From Rhodamnia argentea (taxonomy: Eukaryota; Streptophyta; Magnoliopsida; Myrtales; Myrtaceae): a stretch of 64,000 nt of DNA. The translations under genes and the position numbers were made by a program. Below, piece by piece: positions 22,458 through 33,082 of this stretch. Within the stretch, counting starts at the first letter, position 1; every line of letters begins with the position of its first letter. The stretch covers positions 18,503,095 to 18,567,094 of the forward strand of contig NC_063160.1 in the NCBI RefSeq assembly GCF_020921035.1, in the 5' to 3' direction. The notes below the pieces were generated by a model. The model did not search any database, was not told where the DNA came from, and saw nothing but the letters and a program-made list of their open reading frames with translations.

Positions 22458-23204
22458 ATGGAGCGTGCGTCTTCATCTTCGGCTTCATCTCCCCCTACAC
22501 ACTTTAGCCGTGAGTTCTCGGCTATTTGGAGAGAGATTATCTCCCTTCCGAGTTACACCTACACCATGCTGGTGGTGAAACCACGGGCTCTTGAGAAACC
22601 GAACGCCCCGCTCAACCGCTTCGCGCCCCAAAATCTTCCCTTCGACCACCCGTTCCGGTCGGACTACGAAGAGTTCATTACACTCTTCAACTATGGGCTG
22701 GAGAAGTTTCGCCGGAATCCGGCGACCATGCCCAAAGACGATCTCACCGAACATAAAGTTTGGTGTAAGATCGAAAAGATTGAGAACGGCGAGGTGGTGC
22801 ACAATGAGCTTTGCAACGTCCGGGAAGCCCTTCATGCCTCTCACGCTAGTGTCCTCCAACTTCGGAACATTGTTTCCGACCGCCCGACTATCAACCAGCG
22901 ACACCTGCGCAGGCCTCTGAAGGATTCCGAGCAACGGGAATACGAACGGGCTGAAGCTTGTGAAACCCGGTCCTTAGCTTTCATTAAAGCCCCTTTGGAG
23001 GGTCCGAAGACCATGCTGGATTCCACCAATGGTCTTATGCGAGCTCGTAAAGAGCACCTTCAGCGGCCGGAGAGCGAGAAGGACAAGCTGGAGGCGGCAA
23101 TGGAGGAGTTGGTTGAAGCTCACCACCGTGCGAGGGAGGAGAACGCCAAGTTAGAGTGCCGGTTGCGGGGCTTCGTTGTTCGTTTCGGAGAGCACTTCCA
23201 GTGA
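22458..23204 (+). CDS. intact antisense ORF of the retrotransposon, coiled-coil protein of unknown function
   Basis: An uninterrupted 248-codon ORF on the strand opposite to gag-pol, starting MERASSSSASSPPTHF. I do not recognise the family. The N-terminal third contains FSAIWREIISLPSYTYTMLV and a region rich in Pro and aromatic residues (RFAPQNLPFDHPF). From about residue 150 it is Glu/Lys/Arg-rich with heptad-like spacing, suggesting a long coiled coil. A plus-strand TATA box precedes it and a GA-rich microsatellite follows directly. The two PMD cassettes upstream share the same direction and also end in acidic helices, so this may be a third unit of the same captured set. It is the only substantial ORF of the element without a stop, which may reflect selection, recent acquisition or chance. 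Confidence 0.55.
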   Translation: MERASSSSASSPPTHFSREFSAIWREIISLPSYTYTMLVVKPRALEKPNAPLNRFAPQNLPFDHPFRSDYEEFITLFNYGLEKFRRNPATMPKDDLTEHKVWCKIEKIENGEVVHNELCNVREALHASHASVLQLRNIVSDRPTINQRHLRRPLKDSEQREYERAEACETRSLAFIKAPLEGPKTMLDSTNGLMRARKEHLQRPESEKDKLEAAMEELVEAHHRAREENAKLECRLRGFVVRFGEHFQ

Positions 23205-23219
23205 AGGTTTGCTAGGACG

Positions 23220-23221
23220 AG

Positions 23222-23267
<46 letters not shown>

Positions 23268-23283
23268 AGAGAGAAAGAGAAAA

Positions 23284-23317
<34 letters not shown>

Positions 23318-23318
23318 T
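23220..23318 (+). repeat. (GA)n microsatellite
   Basis: A nearly uninterrupted GA/GAAA tract of about 95 bp lies between the antisense ORF and the end of pol, marking the border between the retroviral-type genes and the antisense block. Confidence 0.9.
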
Positions 23319-23354
23319 GTAAGAAGGTTTCTTAATGAATGAAACTGAACTTTC

Positions 23355-24671
23355 TTACTCCTTGCCCTCCGACTCTTCTCGCATTTCCCACATCGATGGG
23401 TAGAACTTTTTCAAATACTTCCCGTTAATCGAACGTTGTAGTTCCCTTCCATCGATTTCCATTACTCGATACGCATTCCCTAGGAGGGCGTCTATTATCA
23501 AATATGGTCCTTCCCACTTTGATGACCACTTGCCAAATTTCTCGCTATCGAGGTTCATAGGCAAAATAGTTTTCCACACCAAGTCTCCCACGTCGAAACG
23601 CTTATCTTTCACGTGTTTGTTGTAAGCCTTGGCAACCCTTCGCTTCTGAGCCATTAATTTTTCCAGAGTTGTGGCTCGATTCTCTCCCAATTCATCAATG
23701 TTGGCGTACATCATCTCATCATCTTGTTCTTTAGCCATGTCATCTTGGAGCTTTACTGTTAATGATTGCACAAGAATCTCCAGGGGTAACATGACTTCTT
23801 GTCCATATGTTAGCATATAAGGAGTGACTCCAGTGCTTGATCTTTTGGACATTCGATAAGCCCATAACACCGTCGACAGCAATGAGTCATATTCCCTTGG
23901 GTTGTCCTCCAAATGCTTTTTAATCAATCCGATGATTATTTTATTAGAAGCCCTCGCTTAGCCATTAGCTTGGTCATAATAGGGCGTCGAATGAATCATT
24001 TTGATACCCCTCGACTTAGTAAAATCCAGTATTTCTTGCCCTGTGAAGACCGTCTCTTGGTCAGCAGTGATAGTCTCTGGAATCCCAAATCGATGAATAA
24101 TACGCTCTTTGATGAACTCCCTGACTGTTTTTTGTGTCACGCTTTTGTACGACGCCGCTTCGACCCATTTTGTGAAGTAAATCGTGGCCACTAAAATGAA
24201 ACTATGCTTCTTCGACGAGGGAGGATAAAATTTTCCTATTATGTCCATCGCCCATCCTCGAAAAGGCCACGGCTTGATAATTGGGTTCATCGGTGCGGCC
24301 AGAACTTGCTGGATTGGTCCATGCCTTTGGCATGATTGACACCCTTTCGCATAGTCAATGCAGTCTTGGGTGATTGTTGGCCAAAAATATCCATGTCGCC
24401 TTGATAACCACTTCGTTTTCAATCCAGACTGATGCCCACCACAAATCCATTCATGGACTTCTGTCATGACTAGCATTGCTTCTTCCCGCCCCAAGCACTT
24501 AAGAAGCAATTCGTCGATTGTCTTTCGATACAACTCGTTGTCGATCAACGGATATTTTAGGGCTTTTCTTTTGAAGTCCTTATTGCTAGAACCCGGGTTT
24601 TTGAAGTAGTTTACCAAAGGGGTTCTCCAATCCGGTTGGTCGTTGGTTTGTTCTGAGCTTTCAATCATCAT
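23355..24671 (-). pseudogene. integrase region of the retrotransposon pol gene
   Basis: Integrase inserts the element DNA. The N-terminal HHCC zinc finger is visible (VHEWICGGHQSG ... CIDYAKGCQSCQRHG), followed by the catalytic core with Asp in WAMDIIGKFYPP and in ETITADQETVFTG. The frame is broken by a stop at 23958-23960. The conserved Glu expected just after the QANG motif is not present; that position reads Arg. The C-terminal part (23355-23927) contains STGVTPYMLTYGQEVMLPLE, typical of gypsy integrases, and ends cleanly. With the stop and the missing catalytic residue this integrase cannot work. Confidence 0.88.
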
Positions 24672-24704
24672 TACCCGAGCATCTATCGACGGTAAGGTCC
24701 TTAC

Positions 24705-25229
24705 CTAGGTAATGATGTGGTCCGCTAGTTCCTTCGATATACGATATCCCGACGCCATTTGAGCCAATTCATTGGCTTCTGAATTTTCACTCCTCTTGAC
24801 ATGGATTAGTTCGTACTCGACGAACTTCGACAACAATTCTTTTGCCAGGTGGTGATGTCTAATAATGTTTTCATTCAAACATTGATACTCACAATTTAGT
24901 TGTTTGATCACCAACTGAGAATCGCCCTTCACTTTAATTGACCTGACCCCCATGTCAATTAAAACATTCAATCCCACGATCAGAGCTTCATATTCGGTAT
25001 GGTTATTTGAGCATTCAAAGTCAAGCCCGAATATGAGTTTTGTTTTTCGTCGAAAGGGTGATATAACCATGATTCCCGCACCACCTGAACCGGATGCTAC
25101 TGACCCATCGAAATATAATAACCAAGGTGCAATACCAAGATAATTTTCATTATCCTCGGCTTTTAAGCCTAACGGGTATTCGGTAATGAAATCGGATATT
25201 GCCTGCCCTTTTATCGCTTTGAGCGGCAC
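24705..25229 (-). pseudogene. additional (second) RNase H domain of pol
   Basis: This 174-residue segment has the RNase H core: LLYFDGSVASGSGGAGIMV (first Asp), NNHTEYEALIVGL (Glu), KGDSQLVIKQL (Asp) and SENSEANELAQMAS. It follows a complete RT/RNase H region, so the pol protein has two RNase H domains. This is a known feature of the Tat branch of plant gypsy elements. It lies in the same frame as RT and integrase and is separated from them only by in-frame stops. Confidence 0.85.
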
Positions 25230-25262
25230 ATAAATCGGATCGATTTCTATCGGAGTAAACGC

Positions 25263-26555
25263 TCATTTTGCAATCCGATCCCTAATGATCGGCCCGGACA
25301 ACATGTACTTAATCACGTCTTTTTTGCAAATTACATGTACCGTAGTCGGCAACATATAATGTCGTAATTTTGTGCGGGCGTAGTACGTTGATAAATATAG
25401 TTTTTCGATGGATGTGTATCTCGTCTCGGCATCGTTGAGCATCCTACTTAGGTAGTACACGGCCTGCTCTTTTCCTTCATCGTTTTCTTGAGCCAAGATA
25501 CTCCCTATCGTTGTATCGGCGGCCGAAAAGTACAACTTCAATGGCCGTCCAGCCTTTGGTGGCATCAACATTGGTGGTTTGATGAGATACTCTTTTAACC
25601 CGTCGAAAGCCTCTTGATGCTTCTCCTCCCACACAAACTCTTGTTCATTCTTCAATTTGAGCAACGGGGAGAAAATTTCAATTTTTCCTAACATGTTAGC
25701 TATAAAACGCCGCAAGAAATTTAATTTCCCGATTAACATTTGCAGCTGTTTTTTATTATCGGGAGATGGCAATTCTAAAATAGCCTTAGCTTTATTCATG
25801 TCTACTTCTATACCTCTTTGATGGACCAAAAAATCAAGGAAATTGCCAGCTTTTATCCCGAAAGCACATTTCAAAGGATTCATCTTTAACTTAAATTTCC
25901 ACATTCTCTCAAAAGCTTGCTCTAGGTGGTCCAGATGACTTACTTGGTCTATCTTGACGATGACGTCGTCAATGTAGACCTCAATGAATTCCCCAATCAT
26001 GTCGTGGAAAATGTAATTCATTGCTCTTTGATATGTAGCACCGGCATTCCTCAATCCGAAAGGCATGACGACCCATTAGAACGTACCAATGGCCCCGGGA
26101 CATCCGAAGGTTGTCTTGTGAACGTCCTCTCTTGCTATAAATATCTGATTGTACCCGGAATGTTCGTCCATCAAGGACATCATTTCATTATTGGAGGCCG
26201 AATTGATCAACATATCGGCCATGGGCATCTGATACTCATCTTTCGGGGTGGCCGTATTGAGGTCGCAGAAATCAACATACATTCGAAGCTTACCATTCTT
26301 CTTCTTGACAGGCACGATATTCGACAATCATTCGACATATCTTGCTGATCTTATGATTCCGGCCGAAAAGAGGCGCTCAATTTCCTCCTTAATTTTAAGG
26401 ATTACTTCGGGAGCGAATCTTCTAGCACTGTTGTTGTGTGGTCGAAATCCCTTCTTAATTGGCAATCGATGCTCAACTATGCTTCTCGAAAGGCCGGGCA
26501 TCTCATGGTAATTCCAGGCAAAACAATCCTTATATTTCCTCAATAGATTTACCAT
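25263..26555 (-). pseudogene. reverse transcriptase and first RNase H of pol
   Basis: Reverse transcriptase motifs are in order: SNIVPVKKKNGKLRMYVDF, EHSGYNQIFI, VMPFGLRNAGATYQRAMN, and the catalytic box VYIDDVIVK. The connection and RNase H region follows (RPLKLYFSAADTTIGSILAQ). The reading frame is continuous from about 26924 to 23355 except for in-frame stops, here at 26328 and 26076, with another at 25263. There is no frameshift inside this 3.5-kb stretch. The stops can all be explained by transitions at Trp or Gln codons. Confidence 0.9.
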
Positions 26556-26645
26556 TTGAACCTTGTATCGCTGATCGAGTAGTTGGCTTACATAAGTAGG
26601 TTGAGGGCATGCCTCATCTCCGAGATTGACTTCTTCCAGTGGGTC

Positions 26646-27516
26646 TTAAGCTTGGATTACTTTGTCGTCCTCCTTAATTGGGGATTCTTCGAAATGTAAA
26701 ATGCCATTTGCAAGCTGTCTAGCTTGATCATTTTGCTCGGCCCCCGAAGCCGCATACCTCTTAGCGAGGTTTTGTGCAAATGATCGAGTTTCCATCGAAA
26801 AACCGGTCGATTGGTTCCACCGGTTCCTTTCTCGGGATCCACTCGGTGCTCCCTTTGTCGAAACGGCAGAATGCAATATCTCTTGAATCCGCTTCGGGCG
26901 GTTTAGATACGCGAAGGCAATCATCCGGCATCACTTCGTCCCGCTTGGATATACGGGTTCGTGCAACACAAGTATGAGGATTTGCTTTTACATATTCCAC
27001 TTTGTCCCTATTCCAGAATCGCGGCATTTGGTGAAGTGTGGATGGGACACATTGGTTTCCATGTATCCAATCCCGTCCCAACAGCAAGTTATAAGACTCG
27101 TCGGCGTCGACGACGCTGAAGGACGTCCTCGATGTTTTAGATTCGACGGTCAGGTCAGCGACATATACTCCCTTTACTTGAGTAATCTCGCCGGTGAAAT
27201 CGGACAACCGTATATTCGATGGGATTATTTCGTCATCATTCCTTCCTATTTTCTTGAAGAAGCGGTATGGAATGAGGTTTAGCGTTGATCCCCCATCTAC
27301 CAGCACTTTCATTGCTGGTCGCTCGTTGATCTTGGCATTTATGTTGAGCGACCCCAAGTGATTTGAGACATCTTCCATGGGTTTTTCGAATTCCATGGTT
27401 TCTTCATCGTTGAAGCAAAACCGAGCCCCTTCCTTCTCTTGCGTCGTTTCTTCGTCACCACCGTCAGCCGAGGTCGACTCAAGTCGAAACTCGTGTGGCA
27501 ATTTAACTCGTACCAT
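26646..27516 (-). pseudogene. aspartic protease region of the retrotransposon
   Basis: The protease segment carries a retropepsin-like active site, KVLVDGGSTLNLIPY, and the downstream LLGRDWIHG motif. It is read in the gag frame, while reverse transcriptase lies in another frame. A shift therefore occurs between about 26761 and 26924. Whether it is a programmed frameshift or decay cannot be told from one copy. Confidence 0.8.
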
Positions 27517-28380
27517 ACAAGAGCTTAGAGGGGATATTGACCTGCTAACTGGGGTTTTAAACCGGGATTTAGACGCAGATGTTTTTCGTAGCTTTGTACC
27601 ATTGTTCTCTTTTTCTTGAGCTGGTCGTGTCTCTTCCGGTCGTCGCCGTCAAACTAGATTTCTTGTCCTTCGAAGCTTGGTGTGGTTGGGAGCTATTGGT
27701 ACCGACCCATGGCTGGCCGGGATCTCCTATTGCCGTAGTATGCGGACCCTATTCTTTCTTTGCACCCTTCTCTTCCGAGTTCGGGTCAAGATTTTCTCCT
27801 TTTCTTGGTCCTCTGTCACCTCATACCACGATCCCTCTACAGGGTTGCCTGGTATCTTAAGAGTTCGTCGACGATGTGGCTCATGAGGGCTTCGTCGAAA
27901 ATTTTCGTTGAACTCCTTTTCCCATCCGTAATGGATTCTTTCTTGAGGATGTGGGGGTGGCAGACCATAGCTTACGTAATAATCGAACTTGCCACTCGGC
28001 TCACCTAATGTACCAATTGTAGGGTCCCCCTCATCATATCTCCGTTTAAATGACTTATAAGTTCTCCGATAGTTGGGACTTCTCCAAGGTCCGGTACTTT
28101 TGATGTGAAAATGTGTCTTGTCTCTCTAACCGCTCTTTTGATACCCTTCCTTGGGTGTACTCATGTTTCCCAATTTTCGTCTACAATGAGCGCATAAATT
28201 TATTGACGTATGCCCTTTATTCGATCGCTTTAAAGACACCATCCCAGTCATTATTGGAAAAGGATCGGTGTCCATATCCATCGGGGGCTTCCCTTTGTCC
28301 TCAGCAAATTTGATCTTCCCTTGTCGAATCGTTTCTTGAATGTTCTTTTTGAGGATGAAACAATCCGATGTGTTATGGCT
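27517..28380 (-). other. degenerate gag-protease linker
   Basis: This 860-bp part of the element lies between the gag and protease frames and has stops in all minus-strand frames. It probably encoded the C-terminal part of gag before decay. No conserved motif was recognised. Confidence 0.5.
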
Positions 28381-30140
28381 CTACGAATGGTGCCATTTGC
28401 GGTACTTCTTCCTTGCTAACTCTTCTTTGGACGGTATCTTCTGTCCTTCTGTTAACTTGATTTGTCCGTCAGCCAACAATATGTCGAAAATTTCTTCCGC
28501 CCGATTCGCATCGAATGAATAGTACATCGCTTCTTTTGCTTTAGCCATTATAGTTGACTTCTCTTTCATCCTTGCTGGCTTCAGTGCTTGGCAAGTGTAT
28601 GGCTTGTCGATGGTTAATCGGGCGACGATCACTTCGACGGGATCCGTTGATTCTTCGTCGAAATCGGGTGGCTCGACAAAACTTATATCTTCTCTTCGAG
28701 TATGCCTCTTGTCTTTTTCCTTGAGCAGACTCTCATGATTTGCCGCCATCGTGGATAATTCGAACAGATCTGCACATGGATGTCCCACCATCCTATCTCG
28801 TATTTCGAATTTCAACCCGTTGAAGGCGAATTCAACGAACGTCTTTTCAAGTAAAGGAACTAAGCACTTGTTCCTAGCCCGTTTGAACCTTGCAATAAAA
28901 CGGTCGAGAGCCTCATTTGTCATTTGCTTTATTGTTGACAAATCCGATACCGACAAGTTCGATACCGCTTTTTGAAACTGGCCATGAAACAAACGTTCCA
29001 TCCGCTCCCATGTCAACACCGAATTGGGTGGTAGTGTGGTATACCATGTAAATGCTGTCTTTGACAAGGATAATGGAAATAGCCTTAATTTCTAGTGATC
29101 CGCATGTGTAGCATCTCCACATAGTGCTAGAAAACGATTGATATGTTCATACGTGGACCGATCATCCTCACCAGTAAAAAGTGTGAACTCGGGTATTTTA
29201 AACCCTCTTGGATACGGGATCGTATCCATCCAATCTGGGTATGGTTTTCGGTAGACATTAGCCCGGTATCCTACCATTGGGTTAATGTATACGGGTGCCT
29301 GGTCGAACACTAGCTGATGGTACTGCGGTTGATATGGCATTTGATATCCAGGTTATGGTACATGATACATGGGTTGCACAACAAAGTGAAACATAGGCTC
29401 GGGACCTGGTGGTTGTAGAGCCCGATTCATCTGGCGATATCCGGGTCGTATGGCCCGATGTCCAAACCGCCCTGACCCCCTGACCTGGGGAAATTGGTCC
29501 CGCCCCCTAGCTTGCCATTGCCCCCTAAAGGGTATTGCCCCCTGATTTTCGATGATCATGGGTACAAGTTGTTCATTGACAGGGACGGGGTTATGCTGGG
29601 CGGCAGCAACCTCCCGACGAGCAATATTCTCGTCTTGTCGAACATGGTGTCCCGGAAACATAACGGTGTCCACGGGTATATCTTGTCGAATAGGATGTTT
29701 AGGGAACATACACGTGTCCGCATTTACCGGAGGTCTAGGTTCGTTAGCAGGTAACGCCTCCCCTCGTTATAGAATCCGCGCAGGTGCTAAAGGCCGAGTA
29801 TTCTGTCCTACATGGCCTACATTTAGCGGTGTCGTTATCGGTAACCCACCACTTGCTGTTGGTATAAAATCATTCCCTTCTTGAACATGAGGTGGGTTAA
29901 CCGTAATCCCATGTTGTCCCGCAGCACATTCGTGATATATGTTGATGATTAACGGCCCGACAACCTCGGTCATTCGCTGAACCATGTGATCAGCAAACTC
30001 GTTCTGGACTTTTTCGATGGTACGCCTTATCGATGTTAACATGACAGGCGTCATTTCCAGATTTTTCCTTGGCTCCTCGACGTTCTGTCGAGAGACCTCG
30101 ACATCCTCTTGATGGGCCGTGGATAACTCCATTCGTTGTA
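28381..30140 (-). pseudogene. gag region of the retrotransposon
   Basis: The gag polyprotein would form the virus-like particle. One frame covers the N-terminal helical segment, a Pro/Gln-rich middle and the retrotransposon gag domain (KTAFTWYTTLPPNSV, LFHGQFQKA, FIARFKRARNKC). It is interrupted by stops at 29767, 29353, 29092 and 28381. No CCHC zinc knuckle is visible. The true start codon is not clear. Confidence 0.8.
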
Positions 30141-30228
30141 TTTCTTCCAGGAGATCGTCTCCACCACCGTCTAAGTTGTTACGTCCTCGTGTGCGTGGTA
30201 TAGCACTTCTCTCGAACCGACACCAATG

Positions 30229-30246
30229 GTCCCACCGGGCGTGCCA
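30229..30246 (-). other. primer binding site of the retrotransposon
   Basis: On the minus strand TGGCACGCCCGGTGGGAC starts 8 nt after the 5' LTR. It begins with the TGG that pairs with the tRNA CCA end. The same type of site occurs in other Tat-lineage elements as I recall them. The donor tRNA was not identified. Confidence 0.7.
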
Positions 30247-30254
30247 AAAAAGAT

Positions 30255-31195
30255 TATTGCGCGTCAAAATCCTTCGACAGGGCTTTTTTGGTTATGGGTT
30301 CTAGGTCCAAAATGACTATAGCCCAAAAAGGGTTACTAACGCGAGAATCTTTTATCGAACTTAATCCGTTCGTTTTCCGAAAAGGAGTTCTGGGTCGGTT
30401 TTGGATAGAGAGTGTCAAATGCAGTAGATTGACGCAAAAGGCGCGTTACAAACAGATTTTCAATAACTTCGACGGCCTAATATGTGCAATAGTAGAAGTA
30501 TGTAACAAATTTCGACACGATCCTGGAATTGAATCGACAGGATCGGGAGATGATGTAGGACACAATGCTGGAATTTAATCAACAGCATTGGACGGGGGAT
30601 TGTAGGACACAATACCGGAATTGAATCGACGGTACTAGACAAGATGGGTGAAGGGTGCAACACCGGAATTTAATCGACGGTATCGAACCTAGTGAGTAGA
30701 CGTCGGAATCTAATCGACGACACCTAATTCTGGATATGATACTCGCCGGAATTGAATCGACGACGGAGATCTAAAAACTATAGCTAGGCTAGGCTAAAGG
30801 CTAAGAGCTAGTTGAAATGCAAGTGTTTTGGGTTTGTTGTGTGTGTCTTGTATCTTGCCACTGCGAGGTATTTATACGCGAGCTCTTTGGTAACCGCCGA
30901 TCGGTTTCTTCCTTTGGCCCCACGCTTTGCCCCTTTACATAAGTCACGTGGATGACGGTTTCCCAGTCTTTGCGCCTTTTCTTTTTACCTCGTGGGGATT
31001 ACCGCCAACCGCTTCGATCGTGGTCCTCTTCCGCGCGCTTTTCTTGCTCCGGAAGGAAGTAGCGCCAGAATTTACCCCGACACGTGGCACCTTTTTGATT
31101 GGCACGTACCTTGCTTCAGTGTTCCTTCCCGTAGCTGATTATCGCTCCCTCACGTGCTTATCACGAGCTTTCTTGGATTGTTTTAGGTGTCAATA
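30255..31195 (-). repeat. 5' LTR
   Basis: 941 bp, the same length as the other LTR. In element orientation it begins TATTG and ends CAATA, so both canonical TG/CA termini have changed by a transition. The minus-strand TATA box is TATAAATA at 30869-30876. Confidence 0.93.
30869..30876 (-). promoter_or_regulatory. TATA box of the retrotransposon promoter
   Basis: TATAAATA in the 5' LTR reads toward gag-pol. The sequence is preserved at the equivalent place in the 3' LTR (16193-16200). Confidence 0.65.
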
Positions 31196-31200
31196 GATCC
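31196..31200. repeat. target-site duplication (right)
   Basis: GATCC, identical to 15574-15578. Confidence 0.85.
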
Positions 31201-31829
31201 AATCCAATCTTCACGCATGTTCCGCATTTGTCCTCTCGTGATTGTTGCGACGTATGGAAATCTTATATTGAAGTGCTGCTTTATAACGAATCTATGGATT
31301 AACTTAGACATCAGTTCAGTAAGGTAGGTACTGGAAAAGGTGCAGCTTCTTTTGTATAAATAACTGAAGGTTGCACTTGCACCAGAGAAGTTAACTTCAA
31401 GCAGTATCAATGGTGGCTGTAAGATGATCAGCGAGGGCGGCTCATCTCCTTAATTTGAAGACAAGAAATCTCTATTGAAGATTTACATGTACATAGGAAA
31501 CTTTTGTTTTTGCCCATGAATTTCGTTATTTACAGTAAGAGACACCTTTTGGGGCATTGCCAAATTGAAAGGGAGAAAAGAAACAGCACAACTTCAGCTT
31601 GTGAAGGCAGTAGATGACTCTTCGTGAAAGTTCAAGTAATTCTGGATCTGGAAGAGGCAATCTCCCCCTCTCTTACAAATGCAACCGACACTCCTATATA
31701 AGTACATAACGAAGTACTCTGACATGACCAGACCTTTACTTCGTGATCACACATAAAACAAATCATCAAAGGACTTCTCAAATGCGGCAATAGATTCTAA
31801 ATCCTTTACTATGTTGGATATGGAGTCGC
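31201..31829. other. flank of the retrotransposon, 3' of the BSP pseudogene
   Basis: No gene is recognised between the target duplication and the end of the BSP pseudogene. Confidence 0.55.
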
Positions 31830-32615
31830 AGCAGTAGGTGATGGTGCCTGTGCCGCAGTGGGTGCTGGTGCTGGTGCTGGTGCTGGTACATAGCTCACAT
31901 GCCGACCTATAATTGTTCCACAGTTCGTAGACATTCTTCCCGGAGTAACTGCACGAAGAAACTGTCGCTATATGTATACTTCATCATGGCATTCAGATCA
32001 CTGACAAAACCATTTCTGAGGCCACCACAATACTCGAGAAAGTACGTGGTGATTGCATAACCTCCCTTGCAGGCCTGATCCTCTCTTAGGCCAGCTTTTG
32101 GATGGCCAGTGAGCCTTCAGCCTCATTTAATCGGCAATGCCGGTAATAAGGCCACTTGGGGCCATACCATTGCCAGTCCACTCCCACACGTGCGTACTTT
32201 TGTGGTAGGGGATGCCAGCAAACTCTGCTCGGACGTCGCCACTGTAACGTAGTATATACTTGGCGTTCAAGTGTATGTTGTTGCCTATCGTGCTGGGGAC
32301 AGCAAGAGGATAGCTCCCAATTCCCTTACCAGCAAAGCCTTCATAAGTCAGTATCACTTCCATGTAACCTTTTCCCTCGCCTACTTTTCGATTGAAGGTT
32401 TTCAAAATGAACTCAGAGGTGAGCGAAAGAACACTCCTGCTATAATTATCGCCGAAATAGAACTCGAACAGGAAAAAACTGGCATCAGAGACATTGCCAA
32501 AGGTTAATTCATATTGGATTCTTGCAGTTGGGCTAATAGGAGCAACTCGGATTGCTCCAATTGGTTCGAGAGCAACCACCAAGAGCAGGGGAAGCAAGAA
32601 CCGGATAGGAGTCAT
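31830..32615 (-). pseudogene. basic secretory protease (BSP family) pseudogene
   Basis: A single-domain relative of the BSP gene at 13.4-14.9 kb, in the same orientation. From ATG at 32615 it encodes a signal peptide (MTPIRFLLPLLLVVALEPIG) and a BSP domain with KGIGSYPLAVPSTIGNNIHL and NGNGMAPSGLITGIAD. A TAA at 32127 replaces the Tyr codon that follows GIAD in the intact copy. Family-like sequence continues (RLKAHWPSKSWPKRGSG, TYFLEYCGGLRNGFVSDLN, KNVYELWNNYRS), but in shifted frames, so at least two indels are present. The zinc motif reads HKSTH instead of HESTH, which removes the catalytic Glu. A TATA box lies at about 32721-32730. The 3' end is approximate. Confidence 0.85.
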
Positions 32616-33082
32616 TTTTGCCAAAGGAAAATATGGGCTTGCACTATTGCCTTTTTCCTCTGTTTCCCACAATTTTAAAAATTGCAGGAAAGTCCCTGCC
32701 ATCTGCTAGCAATTTAGCTCTTTATATATGTTTGTTTATACCATTGGTTTGTAACATCTGTTTGGTAGCCAGAAGCCCACACAGAATGTCCAAATGTATA
32801 AGGAATACGAAGATACTACCTGTTCATCCGAGAAACTAACCATTCGCAAGCCATTGCCTCTCAAAAACATGTCTGCGAAATGGAACTGAAGAGCCCACGA
32901 ATCCATCACGAAGAACGGATTAATAACAAGGAGTTCTCTGAGATTAAATGCTAATGCTTGGTTAAAACTCTCTATAGGACATTGTAAGAAGGGAACATTA
33001 TCTGTGGAATAAGAGTACAAGAATGCTACTGTCAAAAAGCTGCTATCAAAAGCATGGCAGTGCCAACTGCATATAATCCTCA
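32616..33082. other. intergenic, BSP pseudogene promoter and GT47 3' region
   Basis: It contains the minus-strand TATA-like sequence CATATATAAA at 32721-32730 for the BSP pseudogene. The part close to 33082 is probably the 3'UTR of the glycosyltransferase. Confidence 0.5.

Larger units (their letters stand above)
15579..31195 (-). mobile_element. Ty3/gypsy LTR retrotransposon, Tat type, with antisense gene cassettes
   Basis: A complete 15.6-kb element bounded by 941-bp LTRs and a 5-bp target duplication GATCC (15574-15578 and 31196-31200). It reads on the minus strand: 5' LTR at 30255-31195, primer binding site, gag, protease, reverse transcriptase and RNase H, a second RNase H, integrase, then about 6.5 kb carrying plus-strand genes, polypurine tract, and 3' LTR at 15579-16519. 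The additional RNase H domain and the extra antisense ORFs between integrase and 3' LTR are known traits of the Tat lineage (Ogre/Retand/Tat). By eye the LTRs differ at roughly 45-50 of 941 positions, about 5 percent, mostly transitions, so the insertion is not very recent. All element ORFs on the minus strand carry stops, so this copy cannot move by itself. It separates two BSP gene copies. Confidence 0.93.
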
